From Mesaphorura yosii (taxonomy: Eukaryota > Arthropoda > Collembola > Poduromorpha > Tullbergiidae), in NCBI GenBank assembly GCA_009869945.1, contig WIXG01000098.1, positions 1-64,000 on the forward strand: a stretch of 64,000 nt of DNA, written 5' to 3'. Shown piece after piece: positions 44,370 to 57,533 of this stretch. Both the position numbers and the translations under genes were made by a program. Position 1 is the first letter of the stretch; each line of letters opens with the position of its first letter. Under the pieces are notes generated by a model. The model saw only the letters and a list, made by a program, of their open reading frames with translations, did no database searches and had not been told where the DNA came from.

Positions 44370-47300
44370 GATATATGAAATACGAAGACGGGGTGTATTT
44401 CGTATTCACCACATCAGAAATCAAAACTCAGCGTACGCAAGATTTAGGCTAATTCTCATACTTTCACAACAAAAACGAAATAGCACAAAGGGATAACACA
44501 AAACTCATCAACAACGTGACAAAAGCACCTTCACCACCACGGTCTGTTGTCTGCCTCTGTTCTGCACCCTCCGAACCACACGCGATGCGGTGATTCATCC
44601 CCATTCTCAAAACGTCAACAATGTGAAAGTGAGACTACTTCGGGTTCCACTTCCACAACAACCCGACGAATACCATATGATAGCATCACAAAAAGCCGAA
44701 ACGGATCGATAAAAGGCATGGCGTGGTGCATGTGTGTGTTTTGAAAACATGCTCAATTCCCCTCTACTGCATCCCAAACACTTCATCCCGTGCCAGGAAT
44801 TGCACATGCATTTTTGCACTTTACTTTTTACCACACGTATTTGTCAATCACAAAAAGTATTGTGTGTACTAATTTTGGGCGTACTGCTGCTGAGTCTCGG
44901 GATACCAGTTGTGAGGGCGAGCCGGAAAAGAAACACCGCCGTCGCAGTCGTTCCGCTCTTGTTTTATTAGCCAACAAGCCTCTTTATCCATCAGAATCCA
45001 GCCATCAACCAAATCAACTCTGCTATTAATATGATTCGCGTCCACATACCACACACAGGCGGTGTATCGTGAGTACGGGTTTTAAATTACAACATTTTTG
45101 CCAGTGCTCAAGCTCAAGTGCATTAAAACACGTCGACGTTCGTGTAGGAATTTCATTGCGTCGATATCTGTTGTAAGGAATTGTTTCTGCGTGTGAGACG
45201 TGTCATTTGTAATTCGTAGTTTGTTTATACAACCAACAAGCTGAAAAGTGGTGTTTTGCTCATTCTGCTGGAAATCTAATCGTTTGCTCAAACAAGCTCA
45301 GTCACTAGCCAATTTACAATTACGCGCGTACGATACGCTGCATAATCCGATAATCCAAGTGCAAGAACAATTTGTAATCAGTCAATAGTCAATGGGACGG
45401 CGTACGGTACACGCAACGGAGGCAACAGAAACCGATACGATAAGTGGAACGTCGATTCTCAAAATGCACGGGTTGAAGGTCTGGACTCAGTGACACAAAA
45501 CCTGACTAAGTTGACGACAGGTAATAAGTACAGCAGAGGAGGCCCCACGTGCAAGCGTAAAAGCACGCGTAAGTTCATACTTTCTGTCCATAAAATTCCT
45601 ACGCTTATTTTATGAGTCATGCCTGGGCTCCGCCGACTTGAAGCTTGAAAGGCCTTCTAAATTCAATAGGCACTTTAATTCGTTTTATTGAATATTGTTA
45701 AATAAACATGCCTCTACGGCATTCGTGCTTCTGCTTCAAGTACTCAGCGTCGTCAGTTTGCTTGTTGCATGATGTAAATGTAAAGAATATTTCCTTACAT
45801 CCTTATTGTTGTTACGTAGGCTTAGCAGCACAGCAAAAACAAACAAAACACAATTACGTTCGAATCGCATTTCCCAAACTGCATCGTCAGCGAGAGAAGT
45901 GCGATTTTGTGCAATGTGATGGTAGCATCCTTATTAGACAGGCCATTATTATTCTCGTTCCTCGCAATCGTCATCGCTGCGTTGTTCCAGCCAAGCCAAA
46001 CTATTACACAATAAGATAATAGAATGCTAAACTGAAACTGCATGATTAGTATTTTGTAGTCTGTTGGCCTTTTGTCGGCAATTAAATTGCTGTGGTACAT
46101 GACTCTCATCTCCAAATGCCAACTGCAACCTGCAACAAGTGAATCTGAACGTTAACGCACGAGAAGTGTCCTTTTCCATTTCCTTATTTGACGTGCCTCA
46201 TAATCTCGTCTCCAGCGCATGTGCATGGGGTTTATCTAGTTTTGCCTGCAGTCTACAATAACTTGTACTTGTGTTTTGTGTTATATTGTAGTTGGACTGG
46301 ACGGTATTTATCTCTGATCTTTCTCCATACAACTCAACACGGGATCAACAGAGCCTGTCCTGCCTGCCAGAATGACGACGCACGGTAAGCTCTCTCTCAG
46401 GCTAATTTTAATTTGTGATCTCTGGCCATGGCTAGCTGCAAGGCGTGCAAGGTGAAATCGCCATCGTCAGTTCTCGAGTAAATTCTGTGCCGCGCACCAC
46501 GCCAAAGCCACCAAAGGCCATCGCTTTCGTCCCGACCCATGCTCATATTCAAAATGATTCCTCCAAATTGTTTAAAGATGAAACTGACGGACGGCTACGA
46601 GACACGAAACACGACAGAATCCCGCGTAAATTAATGACTGCAGTCAATTAGGATGACATCTTCAGTTATTTGCGAGTGCGGTGCGAGTGATCGAAGACAT
46701 GCTGCACAAGTAAACATAAACAAACAAGCCACGTAGAGTCGTAAAATTATGAATATCATTTTGAATGAATAATAAGTTCCTGGCTTTGTTTTCGCTGGTA
46801 TGAATCGCTGCACCAGTTGCGTTGAGAGTGGAGGAGTTCCTGGGCATCTCGACTTTCTCGATGAAGAGTTTTGAGCTTTCCTGTCTTTGTGTCTGCATAC
46901 TGCGTGTTTGCGTACTACATACTCGCAATGGTCGGACTACACCTATTTATAAAACACTGCACCTCACTCCTTCTACAATTTCAACTGTTCGTGTTTGATG
47001 ATGGTGAATGATTCCTAAATTATACTCGAGCATACGCAATATTAATATTCATATGTTCCGTGTTTCGCTGTTCCACAACTCAGCAGACTAACAAGCGTTG
47101 AGCCACGCCACGATGTTCTGTATGTGAACTCGTCTCAAATGATCTTAAATGTCAAAACCTGACATTTTACATTTTTGTATGGTTATCGAATGAAAGAGCG
47201 CCCCTTCATTCACTGCAGCAGAAGTGTATTGTGCCGTATTTCATCACATCATAAAGTGAACTACGTTTTTTTAGAAATTTGGCCAGGCCATTTGACGCTG

Positions 47301-47812
47301 ACAACTCCGCTTCTCACTGCCTTGTTCATTTCCAACTTGTCATAACAGCAGCACCCGGACGCCGGACGTGCCGTGCCCGGCGATGTGATTAAGTTATTCC
47401 CAAATGGAAAATTATCGAACAATTTTATTAAACTTGTCAGCCATTTGTATCCGCTCGCATTGTTATACGCTGCTGTCACTGTCTGTCTTGGCTAGTAATA
47501 ATATTACTACTCGCATTGAATTGCAAAGAAAACTACCAGTTTTTAAATGGCGCAAGTTTATAAGTGAAACTCAGTCTCGTTCAGGTCTCCTACCGATTCA
47601 CATACTTTGTAAAATTGTGCATCCTTCACCCTGCTCGTGATCTGATCCGCTAAGGAATAACTGAATCTCTGCTAGTGCTTTGGTTTCATGCAGTTGCAGA
47701 GTCTCACCGCACTTTTTGCAAAGCCACGCGTGTACGCGAACAGATTTGTTGTGTTTGTTTACATTGCGTCGATGAGTACTCATCTGGCGTCTGAATCTGG
47801 ATAAAGACAATT

Positions 47813-50800
47813 ATGTCGTACAGTAGTAGCAGCCCGTTCTACGCGCGCACGCACGGTGGTGCAGGTGCCCACGGGAAAGCCGCCCAGTCAAGTGCAAGTG
47901 GTGGAGGAGGCACTGAACGACCCGCTACTCTTAATCTGAGCAAGACATGTGGTGGTGGAACAAGTGGTTCGAGCAGCACGAACACGAAGACACATCACGC
48001 TCAGCAACAGCGTCACGAGGAGACGACAAGCAAGACCTCCTCATCGTCCAGCACAAACACCTCCACCTTGTTCCCTACAATGGGTAGTTCGATGATATTT
48101 CCTCCCAAACCATCGCGGTACGCCAACCCCACCGTGCCACCATCCAAGTTGTCATCTCAAACACATATGCAAGGTGGCCTCGGCTTGGCTGGATCTGACA
48201 ACAGCAGCGCCTACAGTGCATCAATGCTTGCTGCCAGTACTACCTCGAATTTGATGGCAGCAGCCTCTTCGAGTTCGAGATTGCAATATTTCGGTGGAAA
48301 AAGCCACGCCGTGTCGACACAAGCGCAATCACAATCACAGAGTCAGACACAGCAGCAGCAACAGCAACATCACGATCAGTCTCAAAGTAAAGTTCATCTC
48401 AGCTCAATCTCCAAACCGTTCTCCAGCACCGCGGGCTGCAACGTTCCGCAGCCATATCAACCAATCAGCACTCTCGCTGCTCCCAAGAGCAGTTTCTCGA
48501 ACTTGGGCGCAAGTTACGGTTACGGCCGCACTTCGATTCCATATTATCAGTCCAAACTGAGCACCTCCAGCCAGAATTTGGCTACTGCGGAATCCGCATC
48601 CGTGACTCCATCCGTACCGGCACAACAAACTTACGGACATGTTATGCATGTGACGATTAACCCGCTGAGTAAAAGTGCAGGCAGTACTAACTTGAGTAGT
48701 TTAGGCTTAGGCGTGACGGTTGAACGAAGTGGCTATGACGTTGGCGGTAGCACCCATAATCTAAATGTACCTGCGAGCGTAGGTGCAGCTGGCACGGGAA
48801 TGCAGAGCAGTAAAAGTTCCAGTCATTTACTTGTAGACTCAATTCCTAATGTCTTTTGTCTTTCTTGCCCACCTGCTGAATTCAAATTTTCTGACGCCTA
48901 TCGTGCAAAAACCCTTCCACGTTCAGGCAAAGAGGTAAGCCAAAGCGAAATCTTGCACTATCACTGGACTGGAGATCTTATTTTTGGAGCATTTTGCTTT
49001 TGCTTCGATTCTTGTTTCATTAAAATGCAAATATAGATTGGTCCTGGCAAACTGCCAGGCGATATAAATTTTCATTGTCTACATTTTAATGCAGTTCGTC
49101 TCGTGTTTGACACTTTACATTTTCTGATACTCTGGCTTGAAAGACGAACAATGACAGACGCTCTTGTTGAATCTTTAATCTCATATATTGAAGTATTTAC
49201 AAATTTTGTGCATGATTATTACAACTGATCTAGTCGCCACAAATTTAAAGCAATCACTTTTCAGGACTTGCATGATTCATTCTTTTCTACCAGCTCAATT
49301 TTTCGCTTTTTGGCATTCTCGAAATCTTGCCTTTTTCATTTTCTTAGATAACTATGCATGTACGGTTCGTTACATCGTTACATGCTCCTTTTATTTTTAT
49401 ACTCCTGGCAGAACGAGAGACTCATTGGATTCGCAACTCTTCCAGAACAAGTGCACCGTAAATCAGTCAAGAAAGGGTTCGACTTCACGCTAATGGCTGT
49501 TGGAGAATCTGGTCTTGGGAAATCAACGCTCATAAACAGTCTATTTCTGGCTGACTTTTATCAAGACCGTAAAATTCCAAGTGTTAATGGTACGGAGCAC
49601 GCGAGAGACGAGAATTCTAAGCTTTTGACGCTAAATATCAAAGAAGAAATCATGCGGCATTAATGGCACCTTCTTTTGGTGATTTTCAGAGCAAATCAAG
49701 AGGACAACCACAATCCAGAAACACACAATTGAGATTGAAGAGAGGGGAGTCAAGCTTCGTTTGACTGTCGTAGACACGCCAGGTAATAAAGTTTTTCTAC
49801 TTTTCTACTTTGTCATGCCATACGACAATTTTTAATTTTTCACAGGATTTGGCGATGCTATCAACTGTGAAGAAAGCTGGAAAACCTGCGTGGAATACAT
49901 CGATGAACAATTTCACCAGTACTTTCAGGCCGAAAGTGGACTCAACCGTAGACACATTCAGGACACGCGAGTTCACTGCTGCTTGTATTTTGTCCCACCT
50001 TACGGCAGAGGGTAAGGCAGGACATCGAGGGCCGATCGGTAACAGTATATTGCAATTAACTAATGGCCCATGTATTACTCAGGTTGCGAGAACTGGACTT
50101 GGAAGTTATGCGCAACTTGCAAAATCGAGTTAATGTGATCCCAATCATCGCTAAAGCTGATACTCTCACTCAGTTTGAAGTCAAGCGCATGAAGGATCAA
50201 ATCATGCAAGACTTGAAGTCGAACATGATATCAGTAAGGAAATTGGGTCAATATTTCCTTACTCTGCCTAACTGAGTGTGATTTCTTCCTCAGATTTATC
50301 AATTCCCTGAATGCGATGAAGATGAAGACGAGGAATTCAAGAAACAGGACCGAGAACTGAAGGCAGCAATTCCGTTTGCCGTGGCCTCTAGCCTGACATT
50401 TGTTGACGGGAAGCGAGCTAGACAATATCCCTGGGGAATAGTGGAGGGTAAGAACCCCGCCAAGGCCTTGATTTGGAAGTGAGCAAGTGGGAATTCTTAT
50501 TGCATTTTGTTTTGTAGTTGAGAATCCTAGTCACAGTGATTTCGGAAAGCTACGCACAATGTTAATCCAGTCTCACATGCATGATCTAAAAGAAACTACG
50601 CAAGATCTTCATTACGAAAACTTCCGGGCAAAAGCAATCGCTCAGATTTCGCAAGGTCGAAGTGGTCGAGAAAGGACTAAACTTAAGCGAGACTCGTCAA
50701 TGGACTCTCCACAAGAACTTCTGATGCAAAAGGAGGCAGAGGTAATAACGTTGAAGAAGCTGTTCGTCACGTATGGCTTATGACCACAAAACGAATCTCA

Positions 50801-50929
50801 CGCATTTCCTCTTTCGCATTTCAGATTAAGAAAATGCAGCAGATGATATCTAAAATGGAAGCCAAGCTGAAAGCTCAATCATACAAGCCGCCTCCGCCTC
50901 CTGCTCGACACTCCGTTATAGATCTCTAA
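47813..50929 (+). CDS. septin (SEPT2/SEPT5-like) with a 374-residue low-complexity N-terminus, 730 aa, eight exons
   Basis: Exons: 47813-48934, 49412-49589, 49690-49782, 49846-50011, 50083-50233, 50294-50447, 50518-50741, 50825-50929 (2193 bases, in frame). The GTPase domain begins with [21 protein letters not shown]1 is GESGLGKS (405-412), the switch Thr run is RTTT, G3 is DTPG (462-465) and G4 is AKAD (543-546). The septin unique element and a short C-terminal coiled coil follow, ending in a PPPPPARH proline motif. Septins assemble into hetero-oligomeric filaments at membranes and cleavage furrows. Exon 1 alone encodes a Ser/Thr/Gln/Ala-rich stretch with a poly-Gln/His run and no known domain; most septins have far shorter N-termini. 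AATAAA at 51291-51296 is a likely poly(A) signal. An alternative promoter skipping exon 1 is possible. Confidence 0.92.
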
Positions 50930-51936
50930 ATGCACTCGCCAGACTTAATCTGACTCACGTTTACTCACGACACTCACTTACAGCTTCAATGCAAGAATTT
51001 TAGGCCTATAAACGGAACAATGCTACATTGCTCACGACAATACGAAACAGAAACGCGTAAATAGTTTCTCATTTATTTGTTCTACCTGATGTTCCCGTTC
51101 CCAATTTCCGTGTAAATGTTGAGGAAAATATTTGTGTTCAGAAATCTATGCAAGTTGAAATTACTTCTTCCGGTCTAATAATAGAGAAGGCTGTAAACTT
51201 AGATTGACCTTTAAAAGTTTTGATGTTCTGATCAACGCAAGAGAAATCTTCTCAATATTGATTAAATACTGTAGCACGAGACCGTGGCACAATAAAGCAA
51301 TCCAAGGCTTTAAGCAACTTGTACGTATGTTTCTGTATTTGAACATAAATTGTGTATTCAGTGCATAGTAAGCATTAGTAAACTATTCACAATTAGGTTA
51401 AGTAGGGTTCTGTATAAAAATGAGTTGGTGATCAAGATTATGCTAATACAATAAATTACAATCTTACAATTTGCAGTTCTTTGCTGTTTCAGATCATACG
51501 CTCAAAGAGATTCGTCTTTTATATAAAATCAGAGATTCTCGATTCTTGAGTATTTTTTAAAGATCTGGAGTACCGGTACCACCTGTCATCTATGGCTAAC
51601 TTAACAACTGCATTTAACCTTTCATTCACACTGCATAAATAACAGATCCCTAATCCAAATAAAGATTCCCAAATTGAGATACAAGGTGATAATACATAAG
51701 GTCCAGATCCATAAAGGTTGAAAGAGACTCATGATTTGCATAGACAAATGTGACAAATAAATATAGTCGGAGAACACAGGATGAATGAAACAAATACAAT
51801 CGGCTGAGATAGACTAACACCCGTGAACTGAAATAACAGGTCTGACAAAGATTCGTAACTGTGACTGAGTTAATTACAAATAACTAATTACAGACTTCTC
51901 ATTTGTGTCCTAAACACCTTAATTTATCACTTGAGT
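50930..51936. other. 3' flank between convergent genes
   Basis: This is the septin 3' UTR, with AATAAA at 51291-51296, and the 3' flank of the - strand small gene. AT-rich, no gene seen. Confidence 0.5.
51291..51296 (+). terminator. candidate septin poly(A) signal
   Basis: AATAAA about 360 bases after the septin stop codon. Confidence 0.4.
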
Positions 51937-52296
51937 TCAAGGCAATGTAGCAGACTTCTTAATTCCAACATTTTCATGTTGGTTCCTTTGCACTCCACAG
52001 GGCGCGGTGCTGTTGCTTGGAACTCCTTGGCTGCATTCGTGTCCATTCTTCTCCTTTCCATTTGTGCTCTTCGATACAAAGCTCCAGAACGAACTCTTGC
52101 TTCCCTTCGATGAAGTACTACCAACAGAATTTATACTATATAAACTTGATGTGGGGCTGCTGCTTCTCCGAGGACTTTCCATCGTGGCACCACACGATTT
52201 GGACTTGTTTGCACGATCAGGCTTCGGTGAACGCATTTGAATGATCCGACGATGAACTGCATCGACGCAGGTACGATCAGAATCACGGGTATTCAT
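51937..52296 (-). CDS. small Ser/Lys-rich protein of unknown function, 119 aa
   Basis: A single coding exon begins at ATG 52296. Upstream on the - strand a good acceptor (CAG before 52317) and a good donor (GTCG then GTAAGA after 52422) frame a 104-base intron, and the bases between the acceptor and the ATG carry an in-frame stop. The frame is therefore the complete coding region of a gene with a 5' untranslated exon. The protein is hydrophilic, with a PRRSSSPTSSLYSINSVGS-type Ser cluster, a KSSFWSFVSKS segment and a basic C-terminus ending KKSATLP. No domain, signal peptide or membrane segment is recognised. The basic Ser motifs look like kinase sites, which is inference. Confidence 0.5.
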   Translation of the reverse strand: MNTRDSDRTCVDAVHRRIIQMRSPKPDRANKSKSCGATMESPRRSSSPTSSLYSINSVGSTSSKGSKSSFWSFVSKSTNGKEKNGHECSQGVPSNSTAPCGVQRNQHENVGIKKSATLP

Positions 52297-53385
52297 TTGT
52301 AGGTGTCAGTCAGGCCACTGAAGAGATGTGAACAAGGCAAATCTTGATCTTTGGATAATTAAATAATATCGACACTTTAGAAAAGTTATAAATATAACTT
52401 AAATCGAGTTTCTGCTCTTACCGACTACTTTGGTGTGACTGGGTTGGTGCTTTCAATTGAAGAGCTTAGAAGTTTGTTTGGCAGTCGCTCGTAGTCAGTC
52501 CGAAGTTCGATCTTCCTAGAGAACACTGATCTCAAGTCAGACTAGTTTGAATAAGCAGTAGGACAGCGGAATTTATCCGGGCTCCATACGTCCAGAAATC
52601 GTAGACTGACTGAGGCCGTTCCACTTGAGTTTAATGTCCTCACAACAACAATGACGCAGAGTTATTAGAGAGCTGTCAATAATAAATGAGGATTCCCTGC
52701 GGCACAGTACAGTGCGAATTATCTGCTCTGTGCTAACTCATCTTACTCCGGCTGGTTCACGGTCGGCACTCGACGTCACGACGAAGACTAGCTTTGTTAA
52801 CCCTAACTTAGACCCATTAATGCCATTGACACAAACTTTGAACAATTAGAATTAACAATCACTGAATTTTGAATTGCATACGCCAATAGCAATGTTGATG
52901 CTTTTGCTTTCCGTTTTCAATGTAGTCAGACGGTGAAATATTCCCTCTGTTTACGCTACGGAAATAACTTGCTCTTGCGAAGGCGAGCAAAGCAAAAAGC
53001 TACTGCACAAAGGTATCATCCAGCCGCATTAATGTCAAATCAGCTTCAAATTAAGCTCATGGCTCTTCGAATGGATTTAGATGGATCTGAAACTCAGTTT
53101 CAATTTTGAAGAAAATTCGATCCTGAAAAAGCACGACGTTCGATGAGGTATTAGCGCCCTTAATTAAAAAGAAATTTGTCATTCTGTTAAGCCAGTATAG
53201 TAAGAACTGCAGGGAAAAGTTTTGATGATGTGTTGTAAACTTATCACAACGCGTTAATGTATTGTTTTCATCGCTTTCAATCTATCACACAAAATTTCTA
53301 GGAACATTTAAAACGAACGAAAGAACTAAAGAATGGAACGAGAACAACAAGTATAATAAGAGATGAACTGTAAAAGCACAAACAT
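52297..53385. other. 5' region of the small Ser-rich gene and 3' flank of MSH4
   Basis: A 5' untranslated exon ending at 52422 (- strand) probably starts somewhere near 52500-52700. The rest is AT-rich 3' flank of MSH4. No coding frame. Confidence 0.4.
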
Positions 53386-56300
53386 TTAGCAATTACGCAA
53401 GTTAAAAGCATTGAGCTCCCGGAATTCTTCCTGCAAATTCTTCAAATAAAGGGTTATAACGTTTGGGTCTAGTTGCTCTCGAGTGACTGCTTTCGAAAGT
53501 AGACGCAAATGGGACGCCAGCAGATAACGTTCTTTCCGATGTCGTGCTCCCTTCTCCTGGTCGTACCGAACACTTTTCTGGAAAAATTAGGACGGTTACA
53601 ATTTGTGAGTATAGCACAAACTGCTGAGAATAAGCTAGCAACGAGAATCTAACCTGGCGTCTTTCAATAATTGATTTAGCCAGAATCATGGCATTTTCAA
53701 CAACTTTCTCAGGGTAGGATGAATTCTTCGTCAATTTCAAACCGTAGTATTCTAAGTCTGTGACGCCTCGCTTGAATTCATGAGTGTAATTCAGCTTGAG
53801 AGAAAAGTCGCCGTTCTTTATTTCTTCGCCCTCTGAGGGTCTTATTTCGTTCAAGTCCTCTTCATCAGCGCCACATTCCTTCGTTTCCAGTTTATAACTA
53901 CGGAACAACGAAATCACAATAATTATTAGAATAATTACATGAAACCTAAATACATTAAACATAATATATGAAATTACTTCAAAGCATTGAGATACAAAGA
54001 CTCCATTTTTGTCAGAAATAGGAAGTGAGTTGAAAACAACACAAACGCCTTGTGTTTCATTAAAGTTTCGAGAACAGCCCACGATATGGCAGTTCCTTCT
54101 TCGATAGAAGTTGATCGACCAAGTTCATCTATAATCACCAACGACTTGTCACTGATGTTTTCCAAGATGTAAGTCATCTCAGTCATCTGTGAAGAGATTA
54201 AGCCGTCGGTACGATTAGAATGGGTAAAGGTAATGTAGGTAACGAATTAACATGGCAGAATGGAAATTCACCTCCAAAGCAAATGTTGAAGCGCATCCTT
54301 CTAAATTATCCCCATTACCGATGCGGGAGAATATTCCATCCACAATTCTGAAAGTGGCTGCTTCAGCAGGTACGTAACAACCCAACTGAAAGTGGATATC
54401 AAATTAAGGACAACTCATAGATCGCTAAGTTGAGTGCGAAATGAAATGACTCACCTGAGCGACAACTTGGAGCGTTGCAGTTTGTTTTAATAGCGTGGTT
54501 TTGCCACCCATGTTCGGACCCGTGATGATGGAGATATTAGAGTCAGTCGACATGAACTGTTCAAATAACACCGTCGGCTAAACAGGCTACGGATCACTAT
54601 TACGTGAAATAATGGAATCTTACCAAATTATTCGGGACGGGTGTTTCTGTCGAAATACAATCAAGTATTGGATGCCTTCCCATCGTAATTGCTGTGTAGT
54701 CAGTGGAAAATCGAGGCCTAACTGTATTATTTGTGTTCAACGAGTAGTTGGCCAATGAGTACAGCAAATCTAAATTAGACACCGCCTCGCTGACATTGTA
54801 CAAGCATCCAATTTGTTCCCGTATTCCACAAATAAGATCGGAAATCACTCTTTGAGGAGGAAAAATAATTATGACCTTGCAGAAAAAATAAGACCGGAGG
54901 CAAAGGAAGGAAACTTACAAACTGCTTATCGACTGAATTTCTTGAAGGATCTCATTGAGGCGTTTCTCACAATGAAGGAGTGTTTCGGTGGAAAGTGTAA
55001 CCACATTTCGCATTTTATGAACCTACATTTAGAATTTTTAGAAATTGGCTTACAGCAGGCCATCGTAATCAGAATAAGCAAACATTACATTTAAGAAGTA
55101 GTTGGGAAGTTCTGGGAGCTGCGACACTTTTCCAGGCAGTACAAATTGAAGGTAGAAGCCTTTCGTATTACTTTCCAAAAGACGAAAATTTATATTATGA
55201 TCCTTACTCAGGCCAATGACGTATTCTAAATGAGTAACAAACTCAAATCAGTTAAATCAGCGAGTCAGAGCCAGAGCATTCCCTCACCATTAATATCCTC
55301 CTGAATTTCGCAGTAAGCTGTTCTTGCAATGTCTAAAATTGGGTGAATTTGCTGTTTAACAGCAAACGATCGCTGCATTTTCATTGCGGTGGTCCCTTTT
55401 GTCAGCCTCGCTTCGTCGTGAATGATTTTTCTAATCTCTGCGAGCAGGACTTCGTACACGGGGCTTTGAAAACTCTGAAATAAAATTGACATTTTTTCTA
55501 GCGACTGTTTTAACTTAATCATATTACAGAGCATTGTGTACCTGGTGTATAGCTTGAAAATAATCAGTTCTCGCATTTTCTAAGACCTTCACGAACGACG
55601 GAAGTATTGACAGAGTTTGCTTCAGAAAAATTATGTAGTTTATTCTTGTCTCCAGAGTTCGGTCATTCTGGTTCTTAGGAACCTGGACCAAGGTGGCAAT
55701 CACACTTTCCATATCAACGGGAAGTTGTCCCAGCACGTTCTAAATACAGTACAGAAGCGCGAAAAGCATTAGCAACAACAAACATTAGCAAAATTGCAAA
55801 AACTTTTGTCTGTTTCTTTGTAGGTTACCAACCATGAGCCCATAAAGCAATTCAGAATTGTTCATTAGTTCCTGTACACAGTCTAGTCGAGTATTGATGA
55901 TTTTCTCATCACACGGTGGCTGCAGGATGTTCATTCGAAGAAGACGTGATCCACCCGGTGTCCGGCAGGAGTTAATCATGCCGTACAACGAATGCGGCGA
56001 ATTAGCAACTTGATTGTTCTGCAGCAGCTCCAAATGTCTGGCGGTTGTACTGTCTGCAAGCAAATAAAATTTATTGCTGTAATGACTTTCCTCTGCATGA
56101 GAACAAATACGTGGGGCTAACGCGACTAACCAATCATGACGCTCTTCTCGGATACTTGAAACTCAATCTTGAGAGTTCTTGGTGTAAAGACGATTGACTG
56201 CACCAGCTCTAAATATTTTATCAGCGCCGCTGTAGCTGCCAGGCTGTAGTATTTGTTGGTCACCAAATGCACTACTGATGAGAATTGCTCAGCCACAAGC

Positions 56301-56925
56301 GTTTTGATTCTTTCCAAACCTTTCGTTTCGTTGAAAACTCTTCGCTGAATTGGCACAATGCGAGTATTTGGTATTTCTTTTTCGAGTTGCAGGTACAAAC
56401 GGCTTGGCGTGCCCAAAGTCTCACAGCATGTTGCTGGCATTAGAATCTAGAAACGCATAAAAACAATTAACAAAATTTTCATTGATGATGCTCGCAGCGC
56501 AAGTCAGCAATATCTGTTTCCAAACCTCTATTGGATGAAATATTGCCATCTTAGCCATGACCTTGACATGCGCTTGTGTGTCAGTGAATTGGCTTAAAAT
56601 CAGATGCGGAGTGCACATATCCATACATGCTATTCCAACCTCTCCTCTGGCTTGGCCCCGACCTTCGACGATGGCTATAAAACGAAGATAATACGGTGTA
56701 CAGATGTAAAGGCTACAGGAATGGTGAATTGATCAGTAAAAAGAACGGATTAGTTGCGATTGGCGATTATGTTGAGGTCATCTAAAATCCCTGAAAGAAA
56801 GCTATAGCTATGGCTAGATGCTGGATGGTAAACGTACCGACAATTGAATGTGTTTCGTATCCATAGGCGGTGTGACTTCGACTTGTTCGGCTTCGACTAC
56901 TTGGCGTGACCCACGGACCCGCCAT
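53386..56925 (-). CDS. MSH4: MutS homologue MSH4, 828 aa, fourteen exons
   Basis: Exons, 5' to 3': 56925-56838, 56674-56526, 56446-56131, 56053-55833, 55739-55542, 55474-55288, 55225-55089, 55022-54919, 54849-54624, 54556-54455, 54385-54272, 54186-53978, 53897-53654, 53577-53386 (2487 bases, in frame). Family-defining blocks include VEGRGQARGEVGIA, FNETKGLERI, RTPGGSRLLRMNIL, LDCVQEL and DIARTAY. The ATPase carries Walker A GPNMGGKTT (555-563), the FRI..IFSRIG region and Walker B IIDELGRST (Asp634, Glu635). The C-terminus (LDPNVITLYLKNLQEEF) is MSH4-type. It lacks the N-terminal mismatch-binding domain of MSH2/3/6, as expected. MSH4 pairs with MSH5 to form a clamp that stabilises meiotic crossover intermediates. 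The N-terminus is short compared with vertebrates, so an extra upstream exon is possible. Start codons of MSH4 and the divergent gene at 57534 are about 600 bases apart. Confidence 0.93.
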
Positions 56926-57533
56926 CGCGCACCTCCAAACTTCAAGAGCCAGCACGTTACACTTTAACCAGAATACCACTTTAGCTGAAACGAAGTCCAC
57001 TTGACTTGGGAGAATCAGGCAGGCTAGACCAAACTCTTTGTCCTTCGATTATGAACATGGAGTAGCTGATTAGCGATTGGGATTACAGATTTGAGATGGG
57101 AAGTAGTGAAATGCTGTTTAGTAAAATTGCAAACTGCAGGCGACTGGCTACATTTTATAGGAGAATTTAAACTTCGCTTGCCACTTTCTGTTTCGTTTCT
57201 GCAACAATCGTTTGTATATGTATCGTTTGCAAAGTTTATAATTAGCTGAGATCTTCTCTTCTCATGTTCACTTTCATTCACACGGCTCTGCAAGACAGAG
57301 CCAACGTTCAAAATCAGAACCAGTTGGGACTTCACTTTTACTCTTCTATTTACTTTTACTCTTTTACTTTTACACCTTTCTTTACTTTCCGTTTTAGTTT
57401 AGCTTAGTTTTCTACATCAGATATTAAGTTCATTACTTGAATTAATTGTACCTGGAGCAGCATTTGCTGAATAATTATTTAATTGGACATTTTATTTAAA
57501 TGGTGTGGGGTACCAATCAGCTTGTGGTCCAAC
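56926..57533. promoter_or_regulatory. probable bidirectional promoter region (MSH4 / 487-aa gene)
   Basis: Only about 600 bases separate the divergent start codons. The spacer holds a pyrimidine-rich CTTTTA-type tract at 57331-57390 and no TATA box at an obvious position. Shared promotion is inferred from spacing only. Confidence 0.4.
57331..57390. repeat. imperfect CTTTTA/TTTACT tract
   Basis: Several degenerate copies of TTTACTCTT/CTTTTACTTTTA-type units form a strand-asymmetric pyrimidine tract between two divergent genes. Confidence 0.6.

Larger units (their letters stand above)
43886..47812. other. intergenic stretch upstream of the septin gene
   Basis: No gene is supported. A TATATAAG followed by GGGGCGTGG at 44355-44369 resembles an isolated core promoter. 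It could be a distal septin promoter with an untranslated exon, but no convincing splice path was traced. Open frames at 45708-46019 and 46445-46651 have no recognisable content. Confidence 0.45.

Noticed and set aside
44385..44416. GAAATACGAA ... TTCGTATTC imperfect hairpin
   Set aside because: The arms do not match exactly and the loop is short; not clearly better than chance.
45708..46019. 103-codon + strand ATG frame with several Cys
   Set aside because: Cysteine spacing matches no peptide or toxin scaffold I know; no signal peptide, splice or promoter evidence.
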